DNA from: W0P28-013 sp963621145
GTDB lineage: Bacteria; Bacteroidota; Bacteroidia; Bacteroidales; Paludibacteraceae
Direction: 5' to 3'
Assembly: GCA_963621145.1 (NCBI GenBank)
Contig: CAVFDI010000064.1
Span: forward strand, 1 to 9,295
Length of the DNA: 9,295 bases
The translations under genes and the position numbers were made by a program. Below are positions 1 through 5,213 of the stretch, one piece after another; the stretch's first letter is position 1, and every line of letters starts with the position of its first letter. The notes under the pieces are model-generated. The model did no database searches and was not told the DNA's origin. It saw nothing but the letters and a program-made list of their open reading frames with translations.

Positions 1-47
1 TTTCTAGCAAATTTTTCCGCCGCTGCACCATTTAATATGGTGTAATC

Positions 48-467
48 CTAAAATTTCAGCGCATTTATTCCGACTTCGGGATTGAATTGGCGATCTACTT
101 GTCCGTGAATGATGTCGATCACCATTTCGCAGGTGATGCTGATGACGGCGCGGTTCAGATGTCCGCCAACCAAGCGCCCAGCTGTGTCGGCCGCGCTGAT
201 GTGCAGGTGCGCATAGTACTCGCCATTCATAGTTGTGATGGTGCCAACCAGCGACACAATTTCCATGTCGCCAGTGAAGTGATGCGCGTGATATTGCTTC
301 TTTTCAAGGCTGAAAACGCCCACTGTCAGGTCGTTTGTCGCGCCAAGTGCCGAAATGTTGGCTAGCGTTATCTGCTCGCGCTCGGCAATGGCGCGCAGTT
401 GCTCGTGTATCTCGTCGCCAGCATCGAGGCGCGCCACAATTTTGTCTCCAAATCGTTTGTAGTCCAT
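48..467 (-). CDS. PPC/DUF296 domain protein (PD1-like putative DNA-binding protein)
   Basis: A 139-residue protein made up of a single PPC (plants and prokaryotes conserved, DUF296) domain. Visible hallmarks are the HAHHF segment (about 60-64), YAHLHIS (85-91) with two spaced histidines, and the GGHL motif (101-104), followed by a hydrophobic strand to about 120. In bacteria this fold forms trimers and the clustered histidines are generally thought to bind a metal; the plant relatives carry AT-hooks, which are absent here, so DNA binding is unproven. An upstream TTG at 491 would add eight residues, but it lies inside the -7 promoter box, so I place the start at the ATG at 467, about 15-20 nt downstream of the expected transcription start. 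No signal peptide is visible, so it should be cytosolic. It is divergent from the aminopeptidase gene. Family assignment is firm; function is not. Confidence 0.87.
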   Translation of the reverse strand: MDYKRFGDKIVARLDAGDEIHEQLRAIAEREQITLANISALGATNDLTVGVFSLEKKQYHAHHFTGDMEIVSLVGTITTMNGEYYAHLHISAADTAGRLVGGHLNRAVISITCEMVIDIIHGQVDRQFNPEVGINALKF

Positions 468-488
468 TTTTTTTGAAATTTTGTTTTG

Positions 489-496
489 CAAAGATA
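489..496 (-). promoter_or_regulatory. Bacteroidota -7 promoter box for the PPC gene
   Basis: The minus strand reads TATCTTTG here, an exact match to the TAnnTTTG -7 element of the Bacteroidota primary sigma factor. It lies 21 nt upstream of the ATG at 467, giving a very short leader. No TTG-type -33 element is seen at the usual 19-21 nt spacing, so the assignment rests on the -7 box and its position alone. Confidence 0.6.
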
Positions 497-571
497 CAAA
501 AAATGGGCGAGGGCTTTTCTGCAGTCAGATGAATTTGTGTAATTTTTTTGAAATTTCTTGCTGAAAAATTT

Positions 572-625
572 GAAAAGTCGTCCCGAAAAGTGCACCTTTT
601 TGCCGAAAAGTCGCCCAGAAAAGTG
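572..625. repeat. GAAAAGT direct-repeat cluster
   Basis: Two 21-bp copies (572-592 and 605-625) match at 19 of 21 positions with a 33-bp period. Each copy starts with GAAAAGTCG and ends with GAAAAGTG, so the core GAAAAGT appears four times in 54 bp. The spacing of cores within a copy is about 13-14 bp. The cluster lies between two divergent promoters. It may be an operator, a remnant of a mobile repeat, or decaying sequence; nothing here decides between them. Confidence 0.6.
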
Positions 626-698
626 TAATTAAATCTGTAACTATTTGATTATCAACTATGTTGTTAGGTTGGTAATTTTGATGCTTTTCTTCCCTATT

Positions 699-712
699 TT
701 ATTATTTATTAT
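699..712. repeat. Tandem heptamer TTATTAT x2
   Basis: Two adjacent perfect copies of TTATTAT in an AT-rich intergenic stretch. By itself it is weak, since low-complexity AT sequence gives such repeats often. It is listed because other gaps in this window also contain tandem heptamers. Confidence 0.4.
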
Positions 713-800
713 TCATCTTTCATTATAAATATTATCAAATGCCAATTCCCCATTTCTTGGTATTTTTGCTGCGCGAAGAACAAATTGTTTGATTTTTCTG

Positions 801-808
801 TAACTTTG
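801..808 (+). promoter_or_regulatory. Bacteroidota -7 promoter box for the aminopeptidase gene
   Basis: TAACTTTG matches TAnnTTTG and lies 23 nt before the ATG at 832. There is no well-spaced -33 TTTG; a TTG at 785-787 is too close (13-nt spacer). A second match, TATTTTTG at 761-768, could be an alternative start. Confidence 0.55.
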
Positions 809-831
809 CATCTCGAAAAACTAAATGATTA

Positions 832-2616
832 ATGATTATGGAAGTAAAAGAGAGATTGGTTGCGCTGCGCAAGTTGATGAAAGAGCAGGGCATTGCAGCT
901 GTTGTGGTGCCGAGCGTCGATCCGCACGGTAGCGAATATGTGGCAGAACATTGGCAGGAACGCAAGTGGGTTTCGGGCTTCACTGGCTCGGCTGGCACGG
1001 CGGTGGTCACCATCGATGGCGGCTGCCTTTGGACCGATTCGCGCTATTTTTTGCAGGCCGCCGAACAGCTGAAAGCCTCGGGTTTGCAGTTGCAAAAAGA
1101 TGGCGAAATTGGCACGCCAACCATTGCCGAATGGCTTGGACAAACGCTTGCAAAGGGCGCAACGGTGGCGGTGAATGCTGCCATGTTTGCGGTGAACGAA
1201 CTGAATGCGCTGCGCCGCGATTTGCAGGAGCAAGGTCTTGCGCTCGACACGCACCACGACCTGATAGCGCAGGTTTGGACCGATCGTCCCGCCTTGCCGC
1301 TCGATGCCATTTACGAACTGCCGCTGAAATATGCTGGTCGCTCGGCTGCCGACAAATTGGCCGATGTGCGTCGTGCCATGGCTGCAAAAAATGTCGACAT
1401 CACGCTGTTCACTGCGCTCGACGATGTGGCGTGGTTGCTCAATATGCGCGGCAACGATATCGCTTACAATCCTGTGGCTATCGCTTTTGTGTGGGTCGAT
1501 GCGGAGCGCACTATCTTGTTCATCAATCCCGAAAAAGTTGATGACAAAATGCGCAAATATCTGCACTCGATGGGCGTCGAGGTGCTGCCATACGATGCGG
1601 TGGCGCAACATCTGCACGCTGCAAAGGCTGACAGTCGCGTTGGACTCGATTTTGGCAAAGTGAACTACGCACTCTATCAATCGGTGAACGAAAAATGTGA
1701 GGTGATCGATTTCCCGTCGCCTGTTTTTGGCATGAAATGCGTGAAAAACGAAGTGGAACTTGCGGGTTTCCGTTGCGCCATGGAGAAAGATGGCGTGGCG
1801 CTTGTGCGTTTCATGATGTGGCTCGAAAAGGCTGTGCCTGCGGGCAACGAGAGCGAGCTGAGCGTGATTGACAAACTGCACGATTTTCGCACTGAACAGG
1901 AAAATTTTGTCGAAGAGAGTTTCAATACCATCGCAGGATATGCCGACCATGGCGCCATTGTTCACTACGGCTCCACGCCCGAAAGCAATGTGCCGCTGAA
2001 AGCCGAAAATTTCCTGCTGCTCGACTCGGGCGCGCAGTTCTACGATGCCACCACCGACATCACACGCACCATTCCGCTGGGGGCGACCACAGCCAAGCAA
2101 AAACGCGATTACACGCTGGTGATGAAAGGCCACATTGCGCTGGCCGAGGCGCGTTTTCCGTACGGCACGCGCGGCAATCAGATTGACATTTTGGCGCGAC
2201 AATTTTTGTGGCAAAATGGTCTGAGTTACGGTCATGGCACGGGTCATGGCGTGGGACATTTCCTCGGCGACCACGAAGGCCCGCAGAGCATTCGCACCGA
2301 CAACAACCCAACGCGGCTCGAGCCTGGCATGGTGGTGAGCGACGAGCCTGGTGTTTACATCGCTGGCGAATATGGCATTCGGCACGAAAACCTGCTGGCA
2401 GTGCGCGAAGTGGAGACTACGGAGTTTGGTCGTTTTCTTGGATTCGAAATTTTGACGCTCTGTCCGTTCGACACCACCGCACTCGAACGCACGCTGATGA
2501 CCGAAAGCGAAATAGATTGGCTCAATCGCTATCACAAAATGGTTTACGAGCGACTCAGCCCGCGGCTGAACGACACCGAACGAGCGTGGTTGCGCGACAA
2601 GACAAAAGCCATCTAA
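832..2616 (+). CDS. pepP: Xaa-Pro aminopeptidase (aminopeptidase P, peptidase family M24B)
   Basis: A 594-residue cytosolic metallopeptidase that removes the N-terminal residue from peptides whose second residue is proline. It has the three-domain architecture of eukaryote-type cytosolic aminopeptidase P: two creatinase-like N-terminal domains (about 1-310), the catalytic pita-bread M24 domain (about 315-530) and the short M24_C extension (about 532-594), longer than the roughly 440-residue E. coli PepP. All five metal ligands are in place: D398 (LLDSG), D409 (DITRT), H472 (GTGHGVG), E505 (DEPG) and E519 (RHEN), with the expected spacings of 11 and 14. H468 and H481 match further active-site histidines. 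The start could be 832 or the in-frame ATG two codons later at 838; both are near the promoter box. There is no signal peptide. TTA, CTA and TCA codons are absent from 832 to 2535, which explains the long open frame antisense to it. It stands alone and ends in a shared hairpin. Confidence 0.95.
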   Translation: MIMEVKERLVALRKLMKEQGIAAVVVPSVDPHGSEYVAEHWQERKWVSGFTGSAGTAVVTIDGGCLWTDSRYFLQAAEQLKASGLQLQKDGEIGTPTIAEWLGQTLAKGATVAVNAAMFAVNELNALRRDLQEQGLALDTHHDLIAQVWTDRPALPLDAIYELPLKYAGRSAADKLADVRRAMAAKNVDITLFTALDDVAWLLNMRGNDIAYNPVAIAFVWVDAERTILFINPEKVDDKMRKYLHSMGVEVLPYDAVAQHLHAAKADSRVGLDFGKVNYALYQSVNEKCEVIDFPSPVFGMKCVKNEVELAGFRCAMEKDGVALVRFMMWLEKAVPAGNESELSVIDKLHDFRTEQENFVEESFNTIAGYADHGAIVHYGSTPESNVPLKAENFLLLDSGAQFYDATTDITRTIPLGATTAKQKRDYTLVMKGHIALAEARFPYGTRGNQIDILARQFLWQNGLSYGHGTGHGVGHFLGDHEGPQSIRTDNNPTRLEPGMVVSDEPGVYIAGEYGIRHENLLAVREVETTEFGRFLGFEILTLCPFDTTALERTLMTESEIDWLNRYHKMVYERLSPRLNDTERAWLRDKTKAI

Positions 2617-2656
2617 ACGAAAAAGGAGAGAACTGCGGTTCTCTCCTTTCGTTTTA
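2616..2656. terminator. Bidirectional rho-independent terminator between convergent genes
   Basis: A strong inverted repeat: AGGAGAGAAC, loop TGCG, GTTCTCTCCT, with the stem continuing outward (AACGAA / TTCGTT) after a two-adenine bulge. On the plus strand it is followed by TTTCGTTTT, on the minus strand by TTTTTCGTTT. It starts at the stop codon of the aminopeptidase and lies about 35 bp beyond the stop of the opposing gene, so it can serve both. Confidence 0.88.
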
Positions 2657-2688
2657 TAATTTGCTGAAACAAATTCTGTTTTTGGGCT

Positions 2689-3348
2689 TTATTTCACCAC
2701 AACTTTCACGGTTTTGTTGGCCGTGCGGACCACATAAATGCCGTTTTGTAGATGACCATTTTGGCTTGTAACATCTTGACCTGTAAGGCTATAGATGCGT
2801 GCCGCCTCGGGTGCAACCACCGTGCCTTGGTAGGCATAAATGTTCTCCACCGACGCATTTTGCAGAGCAGTGGCAGAGTTGGCAGGAAGTTCAACAAGGA
2901 CTTTGGTCATGTCGACATTTGTGTAAAGTAGGGCGAAGAAAGTCGGGATCTTGTTAAATGCAGTAACGTCATTTTCTGTTAGCACAAATTGATATTGACT
3001 TTCGTCATATGGTATTGTATATACACCCCCATCGGCCGTTCCTAGTGCGAACTTATCACCTTCTTTATCGTATGTCGCTAGTTTCTCGTATGTCGCTAGA
3101 TCTTGGCAAGCAAACAAGTAAATGTAACTATCTGCAGTTACTGATTGTGAGAGTTTTATTGTAATACGCGTGTTTTTTGGGAGCGTTGTCCAATCGAAAG
3201 TGGATTGTGGGATAACCAAATTATAGGCAGCGCCATAATAAACAGACATGCTTTCCCCTTCCCAAACAGTTATGGGTGCTTGGTAGTCGACGGCGAAGAG
3301 CGGCAATGCCAGCAGAATGGCGAAAAATAATGAGTAGAGTTTCTTCAT
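2689..3348 (-). CDS. Secreted protein of unknown function with T9SS type A-like C-terminal sorting domain
   Basis: A 219-residue exported protein. Residues 1-19 form a signal peptide (MKK, hydrophobic core, cleavage after LFA). Residues about 20-165 form an aromatic-rich, probably beta-sandwich region (ITVWEGE at 26-32, YYGAAYNL at 37-44) that I cannot assign. Residues about 168-219 resemble type IX secretion C-terminal domains: ARIYSLTGQDVT, then NGIYVVR and a basic-hydrophobic end, KVVVK. If the organism has T9SS, the product is likely secreted or surface-anchored; similar tails also occur in Bacteroidales whose T9SS status is unclear. The start at 3348 is chosen because the longer frame begins with a TTG inside the -7 box. 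Codon use differs from its neighbours: at least ten TTA, CTA or TCA codons (for example L84, L90, L102, L123, L140, S67, S69), whereas the adjacent aminopeptidase has none in 568. A six-residue tandem duplication (LATYEK, LATYDK) lies at 84-95. Existence is fairly sure, function unknown. Confidence 0.82.
   Translation of the reverse strand: MKKLYSLFFAILLALPLFAVDYQAPITVWEGESMSVYYGAAYNLVIPQSTFDWTTLPKNTRITIKLSQSVTADSYIYLFACQDLATYEKLATYDKEGDKFALGTADGGVYTIPYDESQYQFVLTENDVTAFNKIPTFFALLYTNVDMTKVLVELPANSATALQNASVENIYAYQGTVVAPEAARIYSLTGQDVTSQNGHLQNGIYVVRTANKTVKVVVK
3068..3099 (-). repeat. 18-bp tandem duplication inside the secreted protein gene
   Basis: The 14-mer TCGTATGTCGCTAG occurs twice on the plus strand, at 3068-3081 and 3086-3099, with a period of 18 bp. 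In the encoded protein this gives LATYEK followed by LATYDK. The near identity at the DNA level, including two rare CTA codons, points to a recent in-frame duplication. Confidence 0.75.
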
Positions 3349-3394
3349 AATTTGAAAAATTTTGGAGTTAAAAAAATGATTTGTTTTCAACCGA

Positions 3395-3402
3395 CAAAGA
3401 TA
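3395..3402 (-). promoter_or_regulatory. Bacteroidota -7 promoter box for the secreted protein gene
   Basis: The minus strand reads TATCTTTG, an exact TAnnTTTG match, 46 nt upstream of the ATG at 3348. No clear -33 TTG lies at the right distance; the upstream DNA is a run of A and T. Confidence 0.6.
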
Positions 3403-3471
3403 CAATTTTTTTTGAAATAAAGAATAGCGATAAAATAGTTAGGAATTAGGATTTAATCACTGGTTTCTTAT

Positions 3472-3527
3472 TGTTGAATTGTTGAATTGTTGAATTGTTG
3501 AATCGTTGAATTGTTGAAGTGTTGAAG
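3472..3527. repeat. Octamer tandem array (TGTTGAAT-type, 7 copies)
   Basis: Seven uninterrupted 8-bp units: TGTTGAAT four times, CGTTGAAT, then TGTTGAAG twice... with one TGTTGAA-type unit each at 3512 and 3520. The period is exactly eight and only single-base changes occur, all in the last four units. It ends 15 bp before the TTG at 3543 that may serve as a -33 element, so copy-number change could alter upstream promoter context. Such arrays arise by slipped-strand replication. Confidence 0.85.
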
Positions 3528-3530
3528 CGT

Positions 3531-3544
3531 ATCAATTATCAATT
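3531..3544. repeat. Tandem heptamer ATCAATT x2
   Basis: Two perfect adjacent copies of ATCAATT directly after the octamer array. The second copy runs into the TTG of the candidate promoter at 3543-3573. Confidence 0.6.
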
Positions 3545-3573
3545 GAAAAACTCCTCACTCCTCACTATCTTTG
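3543..3573 (+). promoter_or_regulatory. Candidate distal promoter of the cyclophilin gene
   Basis: TTG (3543-3545), a 20-nt spacer, then TATCTTTG (3566-3573): both Bacteroidota promoter elements at normal spacing. The spacer consists mostly of the CTCCTCA heptamer duplication. It is 68 nt upstream of the ATG at 3642. Confidence 0.5.
3550..3566. repeat. Tandem heptamer ACTCCTC x2 plus partial unit
   Basis: Two perfect copies of the 7-bp unit ACTCCTC followed by ACT. It occupies the spacer between the candidate -33 and -7 boxes of the distal cyclophilin promoter, so gain or loss of one unit would break normal spacing. Confidence 0.65.
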
Positions 3574-3608
3574 TTTTTGTCCTTACTCTTTATTCTACCA
3601 AAAAATGC

Positions 3609-3616
3609 TATCTTTG
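3609..3616 (+). promoter_or_regulatory. Proximal -7 promoter box of the cyclophilin gene
   Basis: TATCTTTG, exact TAnnTTTG, 25 nt before the ATG at 3642, and 43 bp downstream of an identical octamer at 3566-3573. The -33 region at normal spacing lacks TTG, so position favours this box and element completeness favours the distal one. Confidence 0.55.
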
Positions 3617-3641
3617 CAGAAAATTATAATTTGGGTTTGTT

Positions 3642-4340
3642 ATGAAAGGTTGTAAATGGCTCGTTGTGCTGGTGGCGGCACTTTGCTCGACGGCGGTAAT
3701 GGCGAAAGATGCCGAAAAATCGACTTATGTGGAGATTGAGACAAACATTGGCACTATGAAAGTGCTGCTCTACAACGAGACGCCGCAACATCGCGACAAT
3801 TTTGTGAAACTTGTGAAATCGGGTTTCTACAACGGACTGCTTTTTCACCGTGTGATAAAAGATTTTATGGCGCAAGGTGGCGATCCTAACTCGCGCGACT
3901 GCACTGCCGATGCGCGTCTTGGTTCGGGCGGACTGGATTATACGTTGCCTGCCGAAATCAAATTTCCTGCGCTTTACCACAAGCGCGGAGCATTGGCTGC
4001 GGCTCGTCTTGGCGATGCTGCAAATCCCACGCGTGCCTCGTCGGCTTGCCAATTCTACATTGTGCAAGGCAAAAAATATGGCGATGCCGAACTGAACGAG
4101 ATTGAACGCTACATTGGGCGCGCCATTGGCAAACCTGGACAGTTCAAATACAGCGACGAACAGCGCCGTCAGTACAAAATGTTTGGTGGCACGCCTCACC
4201 TCGATGGACAGTACACCGTGTTTGGCGAGCTGGTCGAGGGCTTTGCGGTGCTCGACAAAATATGCGCCCTCGAAACCAATGCCGACGATCGGCCCGTGCA
4301 AGATGTGGTGATTGTTAGAATGAGGGTCGTTAGAAAGTGA
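3642..4340 (+). CDS. Exported peptidyl-prolyl cis-trans isomerase, cyclophilin type
   Basis: A 232-residue cyclophilin that catalyses cis-trans isomerisation of proline peptide bonds during protein folding. Residues 1-21 form a signal peptide with an AVMA cleavage site, so it should act in the periplasm. The cyclophilin domain spans about 28-230: FHRVIKDFMAQGGDP (68-82) carries R70, F75 and Q78, equivalent to R55, F60 and Q63 of human cyclophilin A at identical spacing; QFYIV (137-141) forms part of the hydrophobic pocket. The loop corresponding to human H126 reads LDGQYTVFGE, with tyrosine (Y191) in place of the histidine, as in many bacterial forms. Between QFYIV and GGTPHLDG lies a charged insert of about 40 residues (about 143-184), absent from minimal cyclophilins and, as I recall, seen in Bacteroidota homologues. 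A cysteine in the signal region (VAALC) does not fit a lipobox. It is followed after 91 bp by the ftsE-like gene on the same strand. Confidence 0.93.
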   Translation: MKGCKWLVVLVAALCSTAVMAKDAEKSTYVEIETNIGTMKVLLYNETPQHRDNFVKLVKSGFYNGLLFHRVIKDFMAQGGDPNSRDCTADARLGSGGLDYTLPAEIKFPALYHKRGALAAARLGDAANPTRASSACQFYIVQGKKYGDAELNEIERYIGRAIGKPGQFKYSDEQRRQYKMFGGTPHLDGQYTVFGELVEGFAVLDKICALETNADDRPVQDVVIVRMRVVRK

Positions 4341-4431
4341 CTATTGACGAAGACTAAGACTGCTGGAAAATGCTGTTAACTGCGATGACAAAACACTCTA
4401 TGAACTTTACGAATTTTCAAATTAAAAGAAT

Positions 4432-5094
4432 ATGTTATTAGAATATAAGGATGTCGATATTTATCAGGACGAGATGCCTGTGTTGCGTGGCGTGAATTTC
4501 AGCGTCGAGCGCGGCGAATTTATCTATCTGCTTGGCAAGGTGGGCAGCGGCAAAAGCACGCTCATCAAGTCGATGTATGCCGAAGTGCCGATAAAACGCG
4601 GCGATGCGACTCTTCTGGGTTACGATCTTTTGCATTTGCGGCGCAAAGATATTCCCATGCTGCGGCGCAAAATTGGCATTGTCTTTCAAGATTTTCAGCT
4701 GCTTGGCGATCGCAGTGTCGACCAAAACCTTGAGTTTGTGCTGCGTGCCACAGGTTGGAAAGATAAGCGCAAAATTGCCGAACAGATTGAACTTGTGCTT
4801 TCGGTTGTTGGCATGAAAAACAAAGGTTACAAGCGCCCGCATCAGCTGTCGGGTGGCGAGCAACAACGTGTGGTGATTGCGCGCGCGCTGCTCAATTCGC
4901 CCGAAATAATTGTGGCCGACGAGCCTTCGGGCAACCTCGATCCAGAAACCGCCAACGAAATTTTTTCGCTGCTCCACGAGATTTCGCGCGGTGGCACGGC
5001 AGTGATCATCGCCACACACAACCATTCGTTTTTGAACGTTTATCCTGGTCGCGTTTTCTGCTGCGAAGAGGAAAAACTTGTGGAAAGTAATTAA
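4432..5094 (+). CDS. ftsE: FtsE-type cell division ABC transporter ATP-binding protein
   Basis: A 220-residue ABC ATPase. In the FtsEX complex FtsE binds ATP at the inner face of the membrane and, through FtsX, controls periplasmic peptidoglycan hydrolases during division. Motifs in order: Walker A GKVGSGKST (35-43), Q-loop Q86 (VFQDFQLL), signature LSGGE (139-143), Walker B IIVADE (159-164) and H-loop H196 (ATHN). Length and the phrases DFQLLGDRSVDQN and ADEPSGNLDP fit FtsE rather than LolD or MacB, though these are close relatives. The Walker A reads GxVGSGKS rather than the GPSGAGKS of proteobacterial FtsE. No ftsX lies next to it: a cyclophilin precedes and dsbD follows. There is no TAnnTTTG box in the 91-bp gap upstream, so it may be co-transcribed with the cyclophilin. 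No signal or membrane segment, as expected for the ATPase subunit. Confidence 0.88.
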   Translation: MLLEYKDVDIYQDEMPVLRGVNFSVERGEFIYLLGKVGSGKSTLIKSMYAEVPIKRGDATLLGYDLLHLRRKDIPMLRRKIGIVFQDFQLLGDRSVDQNLEFVLRATGWKDKRKIAEQIELVLSVVGMKNKGYKRPHQLSGGEQQRVVIARALLNSPEIIVADEPSGNLDPETANEIFSLLHEISRGGTAVIIATHNHSFLNVYPGRVFCCEEEKLVESN

Positions 5095-5172
5095 CTAATT
5101 GCTTAATTTCCAATTATTTAATTTGATTTTTGGATTTTGCGGTTTGCTTGGTTTACTTTAACCAGAAATCTT

Positions 5173-5191
5173 GAAATTAGAAATTAGAAAT
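5173..5191. repeat. Tandem heptamer GAAATTA x2 plus partial unit
   Basis: Two perfect copies of GAAATTA followed by GAAAT, in the 119-bp gap between ftsE and dsbD, ending 22 bp before the dsbD start. That gap is AT-rich and contains no exact TAnnTTTG box. Confidence 0.6.
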
Positions 5192-5213
5192 CGAATCAAT
5201 ATCAACGAAAATA

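Larger units (their letters stand above)
468..831. other. Divergent intergenic spacer between PPC and aminopeptidase genes
   Basis: This 364-bp AT-rich stretch separates two divergent genes. It holds the minus-strand promoter box at 489-496, the GAAAAGT direct-repeat cluster at 572-625, a tandem heptamer at 699-712 and the plus-strand box at 801-808. Two further matches to TAnnTTTG at 673-680 and 761-768 may be chance in such AT-rich DNA. Short open frames run through it but none has a recognisable protein signature, and I see no RNA gene. Confidence 0.6.
3349..3641. other. Divergent intergenic spacer rich in short tandem repeats
   Basis: The 293-bp gap between the secreted protein and the cyclophilin gene. 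It holds the minus-strand promoter box (3395-3402), an octamer array (3472-3527), two tandem heptamers (3531-3544 and 3550-3566) and two plus-strand -7 boxes (3566-3573, 3609-3616). No coding sequence or RNA gene is evident. Confidence 0.6.

Noticed and set aside
26..42. Small hairpin CACCAT-TTAAT-ATGGTG just downstream of the PPC stop, a possible terminator.
   Set aside because: The stem is only 6 bp and no T tract follows on the minus strand, so termination is not supported.
368..595. A 75-codon minus-strand open frame extending into the GAAAAGT repeats, Phe/Lys-rich.
   Set aside because: It overlaps the PPC gene and its promoter in another frame; its composition follows from the AT-rich repeat DNA.
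829..2535. A 568-codon open frame antisense to the aminopeptidase gene, with similar long antisense frames at 3624-4301, 4438-5025, 6198-7007 and 7469-8392.
   Set aside because: All are in the frame where antisense stops arise only from sense TTA, CTA and TCA codons, which the host genes avoid. The translations are His/Arg/Gln-rich with no domain, so they are by-products of codon bias.
2208..2771. A plus-strand open frame overlapping the end of the aminopeptidase and the start of the convergent gap.
   Set aside because: It runs out of frame through well-supported coding sequence and through the bidirectional terminator, and has no recognisable signature.
3472..3566. Possible CRISPR-like array.
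   Set aside because: Units are 7-8 bp with no spacers and there are no cas genes; it is a simple tandem repeat.
3642..3705. Possible lipoprotein signal in the cyclophilin (VAALC).
   Set aside because: The residue before the cysteine is leucine rather than Gly, Ala or Ser, and an ordinary signal peptidase I site (AVMA) follows.
4432..5094. Alternative reading of the ABC ATPase as LolD or MacB-type.
   Set aside because: The length and DFQLL/ADEPSGNLDP context fit FtsE better and no LolC/E or MacB permease is adjacent, though relatives are close and this is not absolute.
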